Assembly: GCA_009602735.1 (NCBI GenBank)
Contig: WELA01000232.1
Coordinates: 1 to 64,000 of the forward strand
DNA from: Mesotaenium endlicherianum
Taxonomy: Eukaryota > Streptophyta > Zygnematophyceae > Zygnematales > Mesotaeniaceae
Reading direction: 5' to 3'
Length of the DNA: 64,000 bases
Part shown: positions 27,901-37,149 of the stretch, piece by piece
Position numbering within the stretch: position 1 is the first letter of the stretch
Layout: each line of letters opens with the position of its first letter
Made by a program: the position numbers and the translations under genes
The notes under the pieces: model-generated
Told to the model about the DNA's origin: nothing
The model's input: only the letters and a program-made list of their open reading frames with translations
The model's database searches: none

Positions 27901-28181
27901 AGAGGCGAAGCCTCCACCGAGGCAAATATTCTTTGCAAATCGTTACCATGATTTACTACAAAATAATCAACCAGTTCGTTAATACTCTTGTATTCAAAGA
28001 ACAATGTCTTGGATAAAGGGCCGAAAAAGTTCTCAAGGTATTGAGTAATGGAAACTATCAACACGGATTCAATTCCGTAACTTTCAAAACCTTCATCAGA
28101 TTTGATCGACGAAACTTGTAATTTCGTTTCTTCAGCAATTACTTTTTTTAGCAATGCTTCTGTCTGTTCATGTAGGCTCAT
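21993..28181 (-). CDS. Trans-AT PKS: ACP-KS-(degenerate carrier)-DH*-KR-ACP-TE
   Basis: I choose the ATG at 28181 (MSLHEQTEALLKK), 20 bases after the preceding gene; a longer frame would overlap that gene with non-family sequence. Domains of the 2062 residues: ACP 5-75 (Ser39 in YGIESV); KS 135-560 (Cys296, His431, His470); a carrier-like fold at 612-690 in the post-KS linker whose Ser site reads DFNEA; a DH-like domain 825-1080 with His861 but DHSTNDHLVFN in place of HxxxGxxxxP and no clear second Asp; KR 1100-1560 (GGSGNVG, Tyr1475); ACP 1600-1675 (Ser1638); TE 1785-2050 with elbow VASCFG (Cys1868), Asp1995/1997 and His2025. The first ACP completes the module ending the previous protein. 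A tandem repeat encodes IKEQIKEQIK near 1127. Confidence 0.85.
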   Translation of the reverse strand: MSLHEQTEALLKKVIAEETKLQVSSIKSDEGFESYGIESVLIVSITQYLENFFGPLSKTLFFEYKSINELVDYFVVNHGNDLQRIFASVEASPLQPRPTLKEKPRAVAFAEEPTQELIKPADLEQIPNALPKTDVAIIGISGRFPKAGNMQEFWENLKNGKDCISEIPGELWDYQEFFDPVRGRDGKSYSKWGGFMDDIDKFDPLFFKMSNLEAESIDPQERLFLQTVYHTLNDAGYTKESLQGSRVGVYVGIMWTQYQLYGVEKANAGSSYASIANRVSYSFDFNGPSIGLDTMCSSSLTTVHLACESLIRGETDMAIAGGVNITVHPNKYLFLSKTGFASTDGRCRSFGAGGDGYVPGDGVGALLLKPLAKAVSDGDYIYGIVKSTAINHGGKTSGYTVPNPKAQSKLIADGLHKANIDPRTISYFETHGTGTALGDPIELRGLTTAFSDTTDANFCSIGSVKSNIGHLESAAGFAGIAKVLMQMKHRQIAPSLHASTLNPNLDFTNTPFFVQQELDAWKNPILKQNGNQKVIPLRAGVSSFGAGGANGFVLLEEFTETRLSSGSREDGFIIPLSARNKERLKACVQEIHDFLEWELRAVKDKKEQVSQVTINSVTDEVLAITAEVLNVNVALLEIDDHFQDYDFNEANYRLLNTRLKQVFDVSLPPSISSSFDTPIALSKYIFQQLTGGSVSQPYMAIGRIAYTLQMGREHMEERVAVVASSTVELLEQLRSFLHEEKDMEVFSGNVALLKGEKGIDESFINTLIKGKKYQKLAGVWCKGVSIDWKKFYIGDEPVKIPLPGYSFAKEHCWVTDPTPFSYDKRKRLHPMVHSIDTLSTLNGGLTYQTVFSSADRVVTDHSTNDHLVFNVGAAIATLCAAAGVTKQGLIKMENIQCEELSVGSGLTVRIQVSSQGNTMNFDLKPDNHTTVAKTQVTYADEVQLPKKDITQIQNEYEKFAAGDLFYDELDQKGNRYGPYFRIFRQVAFSSSGAFGYYNLSIATPDRGAAHPGIWQGIFQLIAFVGNVPTARCHIRLVTMDGTPSQQGYIQVIKNVDDSWTAFVINEKGKVSVCAEEVATAKNELHALERFFYKPLWRAHSRVNDLPVQNNHVPKNILIVYPQSANEIKEQIKEQIKGALNYCNFYEIILGDKTQVLSAKSWEVSIDQTESITACLKYILDPKEIYFLGGIQELKEETDARYLDHMQRQGVVALMHLVKGIHENLKGNAITLKVVTNNLYSISDKEKIFPYAACVPGFAKAISKEYPQITTQMVDIDLSMPAGTDVVENITAQWHGLREWVIRDGDCYERKIIAAPVPPVKQTSFRSKGNYLVVGGSGNVGFKLSCHLAEQYGANIIWTGRNAMNDNIREKQAQIEQLGGKLFYHQVNIENLAVFNKCVDEISKDLGEINGVFHSAMAFEFSRISQLSDQTLNEMLKAKVQGSMTLLQTFGKRSPDFIMYFSSGEAFVGNIGWSAYAAACNFKDTLALYMEQLVSFPVHVVNWGFWEGNNRGNEAILRAKGIHPITAKQGMEVIERVAASNVTQTLALNVEDSVLQLMGVEPTSGNPPASMIKEEKPELQKPFVGGLTTETDCMTTSAPSEISHQMICALLVGVLSDVLKIDSDKIDVEADLANYGVDSLIVINIHKAIEEKLGTLPATLMLDFPTISEIASHLQENYKAAVSRAFLHDTKETEGASDESASNEPAPVQSSSDETSQLQTDPNGRFNVLRILPEEEMDHFLENYGAMFREGTLNTTSEGKLYTSFPQHFSYGKLVQMLVTTSNGKKVEVILAGKGSPILFMPPVALTAPVWYNQFMCMAREHCVVVIHTPGYGLSETIKESNTKGVASVFAEIVQMLFPNQTVHLVASCFGAIAAQYLASHHAEKIASLTLVGGFYDNIGLPDIQPEKLTIDELFAMVQTVSGSLKADFDNVLAHLTDSVEDEPRRKQVQRFSELLLSSQCANPLVAMKYLSEMLTLSTLPWLPSVGAPTLCIYGDYDTVVDPSASKVLHENIKHSKLVEIKGAGHYPFLTHDDYFNEILNHFLDEHDMVITNNEEKTILLKA

Positions 28182-28201
28182 AAAATAGTTTATAAAGGTG
28201 A

Positions 28202-31200
28202 TTACAATAATGCAGGCTGTAACTGGTGCATTGTATTCGTTTCTGTGGAAGAGACCTGGGGAGTGAATAATCGATCGATCTTTATTCCATTTCCACTCAC
28301 CACAATATAATGGCCGCCGCCTGTAAGTATGCATTGCTGTAATAAGGTAAAGGCTGCGTCTGTCTCAATAGGTTCCATTCCAGTCTGTTCCTTCAAAGCA
28401 GCAAGTGCATGTTCAGGAACTTGCATCCCGCCTTCCTTCCAAGGCGGCCAGCTTACAGCAATAGTAATGCCGTTGCATTTCTTCTGCGCTGTTAGCTGGT
28501 TTCGGTAAACCGCCCACTCTTCCAGGAAACGGTTTGCATAGGAGTAATCAGTCTGTCCGATATTACCGGTAATAGATGTCAGCGATGAGAATAACGCAAA
28601 AAACCGGAGTGAATGCGCCAGCGTGGCATCGTGAATATTAATTAGTCCGTGTATCTTACCTGCAAATACTTTCTCCACCTGATCTTTTTGCTTATTGAGA
28701 AGAAGACCGTCTTGCAGGCTTCCCGCACAATGAAACACCGCGGAAAGGCCACCAAATTGTTTCTCTATGACTTTAATCAATTCCTGTACGGCTTCCCGGT
28801 TACCGATGTCACAGGCATGATAACTGATTTCCATGCCATGCGCTTTTAAATCAGCTAATTCTTCTGCCTGGGCAATCGTGATTTTGCGACCGGTTATTAC
28901 AACCTTGCACTTAAATTCTCCAGCAAGATATTTTCCTAGCAGCCACCCGATCTTTCCGGTTCCCCCGGTGATTAAACAGGTATCATCTGCAGTAAGATAT
29001 ATGGCATCTTTTGCCGGTTGAGGAGCATTAGTAGAGATGACTTCACAAAGCTCCAGTGTGTCAGCTTTCGGGTTTATGCTGCGCCAACAATCCTGCGTTG
29101 CAGAACTTGCAGACACAGTTGCGATTTTTGTGGCGAGGGTAACATGTTCTTTTAATATTGCTTCGTCCGTTTTGAAAAATTTAAAACTGAGTTTAGGGTT
29201 TTCCTTGTTAAGGCTCCTTCCAAAGCTACTGAGTGCACCAATGGCAATATCTGCAGGATAAACAGAAGGAAATACTACAACTACCTGCAATGGCTTTCTG
29301 ATTTGCGACTTCACCAGATTTTTACACAGATTGAAAAACTGGGTGTAAATAGTATTGACGCAGTCTTGCAGGTTCATTTCACCTGTCATATGTCCATCCA
29401 TCTGCCAAACGATGCAATCGCACAAGCCGTTTTCTTGGAGGGCTTTTAAGAATTTTCTTACCTGTAAAAAGGAATTAAAATCGAGTTGATAACTCACTCC
29501 GTCAAAGGAGAATGGCCCTGGTTTGTTATTTGCCCGGGTGGTGCTGAAATGCAACTGTTCTAGCTGGTCTGCCAGGCTGCTATTATTCAGTACTAGTATA
29601 CTGCGCGATTCAGATACCTTGGAAGATATTTCCGGGATTCTCATTTTTTTCCATTGTTCCGAATAAAAGCATATTTGTCCGACTGCGTTGCTGGCCCCCC
29701 TTGTCGGCATTGTTCTCGCGGAACTGCCCGCAATACTTACCAAAACCTCTCCAGTTTCATCAGTAACCAAAATATCTGTTTTTTCAAGTCGGCCGCTATA
29801 TCTGGCTGCTTTTGCGCGTACCAAGCAGGCACGGGTGGGCATTCTGTGCACCGTTAGCCTGTCGATATGAAAAGGAACAGAAAGGTCTTTATTTGGCTCA
29901 GCGAGCAGTTGTTGCAGCACGACAGCCTGCAAGGCGCAATCCAAAAAAGGAATAGCCTCTAACATATTGGATGGGGAAAGCCCGCCTATCACACTGGCGA
30001 TAACCTCTCTCTGACGCGTCCACAACTTTTTTATTAGGCGGAATGTTCTTCCATAGCTAATGCCTTTGTCCTTCAGCAGGTTGTAACAGGCGTCTGACGA
30101 CCTCTTATCGGAAGATCGTATCCAGCCTAAATCAATATCAGTTTTTTCGGACAATACGTCCTTCGAATCGACTGTTGCGGTAAAATACGTGATTCGTTTA
30201 TTTTCATGATTCGATGTACAGACCGCCTGTAATCGGCCATGCTTTTCTTCAAAAGAAACGTTTAACAAAACTGACTTCTCTTGCTTGAAACTAAGAACAT
30301 GAAACAATGTGATATCAGAAAGACTAGTAATTGGCTGCCCAAACCGCTGTTCATATGCCTGGTAAACAAATGCAACATAGGCCATGCCCGGCAATATTTT
30401 TTCCCCATTAATGACATGATCTTCAAGAAAAAGTTCTTTACCTGTAAGCACTATGCCATTATCTATAGATTCGGGCGATTCGGATGGTAGTATAAGTGCT
30501 GGCTTCGTTGCAACAACAGTTTCTAAAAAGGTCGGCCAGAAACGGTCCTTTTTAAACGGATAAACGGGCAGCGGTGTTCTGCGCCAGGAATGGTCAGCAA
30601 TAATCTTCCAATCAATTTGCATACCCCAGGACCACAATCTCGCAATTTTCTCAAACCTTCGTTCATGGAGCATTGTAGCCGTAAATGCGCTGCCTTCATC
30701 ACCGTCTAACAGCTGAATTTTATCACGGTCCTTTTTTATGTTGCCTCGATAACCACTTGTTATGTTTCCATCGATGAACGAACGTAACAGATCAACACAT
30801 TGTCCCACAGATTGAACAACCCAGCAAATGCGTTCGTCCATAGCCTCCCTTCCCGTTTGTAAGGTGTAAGCCATATTACCTAGATTAATATCGTTTTCAT
30901 GTGCCTCTACAAATGCTAACAGGCTCTGCGCCTGCGCCTTGAGCTGAATTTCATCTTTTGCTGAAAGCACTAGTACAGTACCTGCCGCTTTCTTTTGTGG
31001 CGATGGCGGAGTAAATTCCTCCAACACGATGTGAGCATTCACACCGCCAAATCCAAAAGAGCTAACACCCGCCCGCCTAGGTAGCAGCTCTCCTTCCTCG
31101 GTAGCAACAGGATTCCAGTCAGCAGAATGCTTTGCAATATAGAAGGGGCTATCGTCAAGCTTAATATGAGGATTCAACTCTTTTAAATGAATTGAAGCCG

Positions 31201-34200
31201 GTATTTTTTTGTGTTTCATGGCCAACACTACTTTCAAAAAACTGGCAATACCTGCAGCAGACTCAAGGTGGCCTATATTTGTCTTTACTGATCCTATGGC
31301 GGTCCTGTTAGTTGCAACAGTTAAACCCGCTTGTTTGTAAAGTTGCGCAAACGCGTCCTTCAGTCCATTTATCTCAATAGGATCACCCAAAGCAGTTCCA
31401 GTGCCGTGCATTTCAATATAACTAACCGATGCAGGGTCTATGTTTGCCTTGCGATAAGCCGCTATCAACAATTCTGATTGCGCCTTCGGATTAGGAGCAG
31501 TCAAAGCATTTGCCTTGCCGCCATGATTAAGAGCACTGGCTTTTATCACAGCATAAATATGGTCTCCATCTTCTATTGCTTTTTTGAATGGCTTCAATAC
31601 CACCGTTCCAATGCCTTCCCCTCGGACGTATCCATTAGCAGTAGCATCAAACGTCTTGCATTTGTTATCAGGTGACAACATCCCAATCTTGCTCAAACAC
31701 AAATGCGGCATGGGGTCAATCATAATATTGATCCCTCCAGCAATAGCAATGCTGCAATCGCCATTATGGAGGGCCTTTACTGCATTATGAATAGCTACCA
31801 ATGCAGAAGAGCATGCCGTGTCTACTACTTCGCTCGGACCCGTCCAGTTAAAAAGATATGAAACACGATTGACAAGGATGGTTCTCGATATCCCGGAAAG
31901 TGTGAAGTTGTCAATTCTTGGACTGTTATTGATACAAAGGCTGGCGTATTCATCACCGGTAGCTCCTATGAAAATGCCAACGTCTTTCCCCTGCAGCAAC
32001 GACGCGGGGTAACCCGCATCTTCGAGGCTATGCCATACGTTCTGAAGCAACATCCGTTGCCGCGGATCCATCAATTCTGCTTCACGGGGAGAGATACCAA
32101 AGAAGGCTGCGTCAAATTTATCAATTTCGCGCATAAAGCCGCCTTTGTTTGACAGCGTTTTGTTGTCCTCTTTTTGCGGATCACCAAATATGGGGCTCCA
32201 GTCCCAACGATCAGATGGTATCTCGACTACGCAGTCTCTTTCCTGCTCCAGGTTTCGCCAGAACTCATTCAAGTCGTCTGCTAATGGCATTTTACCCCAC
32301 ATGCCTATAATGGCAATTTCCTGATCATGATCTGAAGATTGGCGAGCATCTGAAGCTGTTACAGTTTGGGTTGGTGCAGCTGGCTTTTTTACCATCGGTT
32401 CGACCGGTGCTTCCATAACGGCCAGCGAGGCTCCCCTATCAAAACTGGTGGCGCAGTTTCCAAAATAGCGCCAAAGCATTTGTTCGTATTTGTCGATCAG
32501 ATAGTTACTGATCTTCTCTATCGTATTGTGATGAAAGAAGTCAGTTGGATTCACATCGCTCTGTAGTTTTTCCATTAACTCGGCACTCAGTCTTGTATAA
32601 TGCAACGAATTAAACCCAAGGTGTCCTATATTTGAAAACAGGTCGACCTGTTCTTCGCTGCAGTCCAATATATCTGCGACCTCTTTCCTTACAAACCTGT
32701 TCAAATTCTCTTTCAGAAGCAGTTTGTCAAACTGAACAGCTTCCGCCGTTCTTTCTTCGGCTCGTAGATTTTGATTTTCTTCTTCGCTTTTTCCGTATTT
32801 AGACTCTATAGCAGTAATGCTCTCAGTGGTCAAGACTTTTCTGTCGACCTTGCCGTTATCAGTAACCGGCATCAGAGAGAGAAATACCACACGGGATGGA
32901 ATCATATACTCTGGCAGTAACGCAGCTAATAGTTGCTTCGCTTCTTCCTCGTTGGCTGTCTGCTTTATCTTAGGTACAACAAAAGCAACCAGGATTCGAT
33001 TGCCTGTTGTTTCCTCGCGCATAACCGTTACTGCTTCATCCATACCGGTTTTCTGCAAGGCTGCATCTATTTCACCCAGTTCGATGCGAAAACCCCTGAT
33101 CTTCACCTGATGATCGACACGACCCAAAAATTCGATATTGCCGTCAGGAAAGAAACGGGCCATATCCCCTGTTTTGTACATTTTTAAACCGGATCGTTCA
33201 TGAAATGGGTCAGGAAGAAATTTTTCCCTAGTCAGCTGGTCTGAATTGATATATCCTTCGCTTAAGCATTCACCACCGATATATAAATTACCTGCTTCTC
33301 CGACTGCACATGGCTCCTGTTCATCATTCAGAACATAATAGCGCGCATTTTGTATAGGCCGGCCATAGGGTATGCTTTTCCATGATGGTTTGATCTGTTC
33401 TACAGGATAATAATTTGACCACACGGTCGCCTCGGTTGCTCCGCCTAGGCTAATCACTTCAGCTTGCGGAAACATCTTTTTCATTTCATCTGGGAGTGTG
33501 AGCGGAATCCAGTCGCCACTAAGGAATACCAAACGCATGGACTGATTGACAATCCCCTTCTGCAACTTCAGGAAAGGCATCAGGAGTTGCAGCGCAGATG
33601 GAGCAGAATTCCAGAAGCTGACAGGCTCATTGCATAAAATTTCGGTAAGCATCTTGGCATTCGTTCTTTCCTCTTCGGTGCATATCCTAATACTGCCTCC
33701 ATACCCCAACAATCCGAATATATCGAACACTGAAAGATCAAAACTGAGTGGACTTACAAAAAGAGTTCGGTCATTTTCAGTGAAATTAAAAGTTTTCTGC
33801 ACCCATTCAATAAGGTTTATAACCGGTCGGTGTTTCACGACTACTCCTTTGGGTACACCAGTACTTCCTGAGGTGAAGATAACATATGCAATATTGTTTG
33901 CACTTACTCCACTCACGGGGGATTGGGTAGCATTTTCGCACCGTATAAGTTCGTGATCTCCGTCAACAAATATGAAACGCAGACCGTCAATACTTATCCT
34001 TTCATAGATTGAAAGCCTCGTAATAATAATCTTTATTTTAGCTGTATCCACAATTGACTGAATACGATTGACAGGATCTGCTGTATTCAGAGGCACATAA
34101 GCAGCTCCGGCCTTTAGTATTGCCAGTACCGAAATAATCATATCGTGCGAACGCTCAAGGCAGATACCGACCAATGTGTCAGGTCCAACTCCCTGTTTTT

Positions 34201-37144
34201 GCAAAAAATGAGCAAGCTGATTGGCTCTCCAATTAAGTTCAGCATAACTAAGAGAGCTTTCGTTCGTAACTGTCGCTATGTTGTTGGGTGCTGCTTCGGC
34301 ATGTCTCTCAAAAAGTTGATGTATGCAGGTATTTCGATTATATTCGCAATCTGTGCTGTTCCAGCTTGCGAGCAGTTCAAGTCTTTGGCGAATGTCAGAC
34401 AAAGGCGCATAATCAGTCCTCGGTAAAAGGGGGCCCTCTTGCCACGAAGTAGCGTTTTCACAAAGTCTATCAATCACGTTCAGAAAGGTCGAAGAAAGGT
34501 GTGAGACTGTATCAGCAAGAAGTTTTGACGCATCATAATCCCAGTTACAGAACAAGACGCCATCACGTTCATATACAAACAAATCAAGCAAAATAGAAGG
34601 AGTATTGGACACACCTATGCCTTCAGACGCTGGTATAGGGATTTCAGGCAAGTCAAGACAATTGGTAAACGCCACCGGGAAGGAGAGTATCGGCCTATTT
34701 CCCTCCTGCACACGCTGCCTAAAACCTTCGATACCGCTGACCCAACCATTACCTCGATCCAGCAAAAGTTGACGGTTAGTAGCAATTATTTTCTCAATAA
34801 AATCCCCTTTTTGTGAAGTAATCCAGCACAAATTGGTCATATCTCCCAATAGATTATACCCCCCTGGTATTACTCTTCTGTGCTCATAGTCAACGAAGAC
34901 AATACTGAATGTAGTCTCCTGACACAAGCTGCTTATTATTTCAGCGTACACAGCCAACAAAATAGCCACAGGCTCCACTCTAAACTCAGCAGCTTTGTTT
35001 CTCAACATGCTCCATTTGTGATAGCTATTAGTGATTCTTTCTGGCATTTTGGCCACTTCGTTTGTACTCAAAACAGGAAGCGCCGGACCCGATGGGAGCT
35101 CTTTTATTTTTTGACTCCAGTAGCTCTTGGACAATTCATACTGCACCTGGTTCTTTTGGGGATCCAATGCTCCGATATAATCATAATGATTTAGTTGCTT
35201 TTGTAACTCCAAAACAGTCTTTCCTTCATAAAGGGAAAATAGCTGATCATAGAATAAAAACATGCTAAAACCATCGGCCACCATCATATCAAGAGTAATA
35301 TGCACAATAGCTTTGCTCGTATTTACCCTTGAAACAACAATATCAAACGAAGGCCAGGACTTTAACGGAAAGAACCGACTGCTCATTTCCCTTCTCACCG
35401 TATTCAGGCGTTCCAATTTTTCACTTTCCGAGAGGTTAGATAGATCACGTACGGCAGCAGTAAAGAAACACGACCCAGAGCTTACCAATTGATTTCCCTT
35501 TGATGTAAAAACTGTGCGCAAAGCCGGATGCATTTTTATGAGCGTGTTGATCGCCGTATCAAATCGGGCTGAGTCAAATTTTATTACCTCAAATTCTTTA
35601 TAAACAATGGCAGGTTTTTTGTCGGTATGCAGCTTACAGGAAAAATAGCTTTCCTGCAACTGTGTTAAACGAAACGGTTCAGCAGGAAAAGTACTACTAT
35701 ATTCAACTTCAGGAATTTGCAGTCTCGGAATCAGCCCACCCGTATCGTCTCGGTCTCGTTGATTGTACAATGTCTCGCAGAACCTTTCAAACAATATCTT
35801 TATAAACCCTTTTTCAAAATAATTGTGCGCTACATCCCATCTTACCAACAAGCTCCCATTTTTTTCGATTAACTGGTGGTCCAGCAGCACTTGAGGCGTT
35901 TGTGCATTACCGTAGCTCTGAGAATCCAGCCAACTGCTGTTTTCTTTTTTGTCGTTGTTAAGCAGGCTGGTAAAAACAACAGGAAGAGAAGGAAGCATTG
36001 TTTTATCCCTTGCTGTACGCAAGGACGCAACCGCACTTACAAGACTGTGATCCATATCTTCCCAAAGCTGCTGTTGGACAGATTTGACCTGTTCTTTTAA
36101 AGTTTCGCCAGGATCGTGTACCGCACAAAAAATACTGGTAGATGTAAAAGGGCCGAAAAGCTTCGCAACATCTGGATGTAGTGGCAGACGGCTAGCCGTT
36201 GTAAGAACAATTGCGAACTCATTGCTCTCACTAAATGCCCTCAGCACATTTGCAAACAAAGTAAGCAGCAAGGCAGCAGGTGTTACATCCATTTCTTTCG
36301 CAGTGGCTTTAATATTCTTCCATATCGCTTCATCTGTATGATATTCCAGCCTGATTCGTTCCGCCATATTCATGTTGGTGGCATCCTTGCAATACGATAG
36401 TTGCGGCCCCCCTTTTAGTGACGCCAATTTGTCTTGCCAATAGGACAGATGTTTTTGGTAAAGCACAGTTCGCTCTATCTTACACAAGGCCAGTACATAG
36501 TCGCGAAAGGTAATATCAGTTCTTTCAGGTGCAGTGCCATTCGTGTACAACTGATACCATTGTTGGAAGAGCATCGATGCACTTGGGCCGTCCGTAATCC
36601 ATGAATCCATACTAACGTGTACGATCGCATCATTGTCGCAGAGGGTTACCCTGATGTCAAACAACGGCCAATCCCCTGCCGCATAATATTTATGCGACAT
36701 TTCATTTCTAATATCCTGTAGATGGGACTCAATTAAAGATTTTTCTTTGATAGGATACGACTGGAATCGGTACGGTGTTATATTTTCCTGTATTTGCTGC
36801 TGGCCATTTTTTGAGATCACAGCACGCAGCATATCGTGGTGTTGAATGAGCTTATTCCATGCAGCTTCCAAATCAGAAAGCCTTATTTGGCATACATTAA
36901 ATTCAAGATAAGAGTGACAGCCCACCCGCTCTTTTGGAGGCAGCAAATACCGCCCTGCGAAATAGGCGGACTGCAGGTCGGTGAGAGCAAAAGGCTGGTA
37001 GCGATTACTTTGGTCAGGCTCAATCATCGGAAGTGATCCATATGTCTCTTCCATTGATTGTTTAGAATCATTTGTCAGCTTACTTTTCAATGCCAACAAT
37101 CGGGCACGTTTTTCCTCTGCCCTCAGGTGATTAGATGTTGCCAC
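28202..37144 (-). CDS. NRPS-PKS hybrid: Cy-Cy-A-PCP-KS-DH-KR
   Basis: The 2980 residues hold two tandem cyclisation domains: Cy1 about 50-470 with D180-x4-D185-x2-S188 (MDSWITDGPS), Cy2 about 490-905 with D619-x4-D624-x2-S627 (LDMMVADGFS). An A domain follows at 935-1440 (FTSGSTGVPKG, FDLSVFDIFG, SGDWIP, YKTGD); FDLSVFDIFG and Trp1178-Asn1179 resemble Cys-activating domains of Cy modules (from memory, code close to DLYN). Then PCP 1480-1550 (Ser1513, GFNS), an AT-less KS 1608-2045 (Cys1778, His1913, His1959), DH 2235-2480 (His2243 in DHVINGEKILPG, Asp2402) and KR 2490-2960 (GGTGKIG, Tyr2867). No ACP ends the protein; the next one starts with it. It begins 6 bases after the previous gene. Confidence 0.88.
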   Translation of the reverse strand: MATSNHLRAEEKRARLLALKSKLTNDSKQSMEETYGSLPMIEPDQSNRYQPFALTDLQSAYFAGRYLLPPKERVGCHSYLEFNVCQIRLSDLEAAWNKLIQHHDMLRAVISKNGQQQIQENITPYRFQSYPIKEKSLIESHLQDIRNEMSHKYYAAGDWPLFDIRVTLCDNDAIVHVSMDSWITDGPSASMLFQQWYQLYTNGTAPERTDITFRDYVLALCKIERTVLYQKHLSYWQDKLASLKGGPQLSYCKDATNMNMAERIRLEYHTDEAIWKNIKATAKEMDVTPAALLLTLFANVLRAFSESNEFAIVLTTASRLPLHPDVAKLFGPFTSTSIFCAVHDPGETLKEQVKSVQQQLWEDMDHSLVSAVASLRTARDKTMLPSLPVVFTSLLNNDKKENSSWLDSQSYGNAQTPQVLLDHQLIEKNGSLLVRWDVAHNYFEKGFIKILFERFCETLYNQRDRDDTGGLIPRLQIPEVEYSSTFPAEPFRLTQLQESYFSCKLHTDKKPAIVYKEFEVIKFDSARFDTAINTLIKMHPALRTVFTSKGNQLVSSGSCFFTAAVRDLSNLSESEKLERLNTVRREMSSRFFPLKSWPSFDIVVSRVNTSKAIVHITLDMMVADGFSMFLFYDQLFSLYEGKTVLELQKQLNHYDYIGALDPQKNQVQYELSKSYWSQKIKELPSGPALPVLSTNEVAKMPERITNSYHKWSMLRNKAAEFRVEPVAILLAVYAEIISSLCQETTFSIVFVDYEHRRVIPGGYNLLGDMTNLCWITSQKGDFIEKIIATNRQLLLDRGNGWVSGIEGFRQRVQEGNRPILSFPVAFTNCLDLPEIPIPASEGIGVSNTPSILLDLFVYERDGVLFCNWDYDASKLLADTVSHLSSTFLNVIDRLCENATSWQEGPLLPRTDYAPLSDIRQRLELLASWNSTDCEYNRNTCIHQLFERHAEAAPNNIATVTNESSLSYAELNWRANQLAHFLQKQGVGPDTLVGICLERSHDMIISVLAILKAGAAYVPLNTADPVNRIQSIVDTAKIKIIITRLSIYERISIDGLRFIFVDGDHELIRCENATQSPVSGVSANNIAYVIFTSGSTGVPKGVVVKHRPVINLIEWVQKTFNFTENDRTLFVSPLSFDLSVFDIFGLLGYGGSIRICTEEERTNAKMLTEILCNEPVSFWNSAPSALQLLMPFLKLQKGIVNQSMRLVFLSGDWIPLTLPDEMKKMFPQAEVISLGGATEATVWSNYYPVEQIKPSWKSIPYGRPIQNARYYVLNDEQEPCAVGEAGNLYIGGECLSEGYINSDQLTREKFLPDPFHERSGLKMYKTGDMARFFPDGNIEFLGRVDHQVKIRGFRIELGEIDAALQKTGMDEAVTVMREETTGNRILVAFVVPKIKQTANEEEAKQLLAALLPEYMIPSRVVFLSLMPVTDNGKVDRKVLTTESITAIESKYGKSEEENQNLRAEERTAEAVQFDKLLLKENLNRFVRKEVADILDCSEEQVDLFSNIGHLGFNSLHYTRLSAELMEKLQSDVNPTDFFHHNTIEKISNYLIDKYEQMLWRYFGNCATSFDRGASLAVMEAPVEPMVKKPAAPTQTVTASDARQSSDHDQEIAIIGMWGKMPLADDLNEFWRNLEQERDCVVEIPSDRWDWSPIFGDPQKEDNKTLSNKGGFMREIDKFDAAFFGISPREAELMDPRQRMLLQNVWHSLEDAGYPASLLQGKDVGIFIGATGDEYASLCINNSPRIDNFTLSGISRTILVNRVSYLFNWTGPSEVVDTACSSALVAIHNAVKALHNGDCSIAIAGGINIMIDPMPHLCLSKIGMLSPDNKCKTFDATANGYVRGEGIGTVVLKPFKKAIEDGDHIYAVIKASALNHGGKANALTAPNPKAQSELLIAAYRKANIDPASVSYIEMHGTGTALGDPIEINGLKDAFAQLYKQAGLTVATNRTAIGSVKTNIGHLESAAGIASFLKVVLAMKHKKIPASIHLKELNPHIKLDDSPFYIAKHSADWNPVATEEGELLPRRAGVSSFGFGGVNAHIVLEEFTPPSPQKKAAGTVLVLSAKDEIQLKAQAQSLLAFVEAHENDINLGNMAYTLQTGREAMDERICWVVQSVGQCVDLLRSFIDGNITSGYRGNIKKDRDKIQLLDGDEGSAFTATMLHERRFEKIARLWSWGMQIDWKIIADHSWRRTPLPVYPFKKDRFWPTFLETVVATKPALILPSESPESIDNGIVLTGKELFLEDHVINGEKILPGMAYVAFVYQAYEQRFGQPITSLSDITLFHVLSFKQEKSVLLNVSFEEKHGRLQAVCTSNHENKRITYFTATVDSKDVLSEKTDIDLGWIRSSDKRSSDACYNLLKDKGISYGRTFRLIKKLWTRQREVIASVIGGLSPSNMLEAIPFLDCALQAVVLQQLLAEPNKDLSVPFHIDRLTVHRMPTRACLVRAKAARYSGRLEKTDILVTDETGEVLVSIAGSSARTMPTRGASNAVGQICFYSEQWKKMRIPEISSKVSESRSILVLNNSSLADQLEQLHFSTTRANNKPGPFSFDGVSYQLDFNSFLQVRKFLKALQENGLCDCIVWQMDGHMTGEMNLQDCVNTIYTQFFNLCKNLVKSQIRKPLQVVVVFPSVYPADIAIGALSSFGRSLNKENPKLSFKFFKTDEAILKEHVTLATKIATVSASSATQDCWRSINPKADTLELCEVISTNAPQPAKDAIYLTADDTCLITGGTGKIGWLLGKYLAGEFKCKVVITGRKITIAQAEELADLKAHGMEISYHACDIGNREAVQELIKVIEKQFGGLSAVFHCAGSLQDGLLLNKQKDQVEKVFAGKIHGLINIHDATLAHSLRFFALFSSLTSITGNIGQTDYSYANRFLEEWAVYRNQLTAQKKCNGITIAVSWPPWKEGGMQVPEHALAALKEQTGMEPIETDAAFTLLQQCILTGGGHYIVVSGNGIKIDRLFTPQVSSTETNTMHQLQPALL

Positions 37145-37149
37145 TGTGT

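Noticed and set aside
28182-28334. A longer N-terminal extension of the third megasynthase
   Set aside because: It would overlap the previous gene and reads as non-family sequence; the ATG at 28181 leads directly into the ACP.
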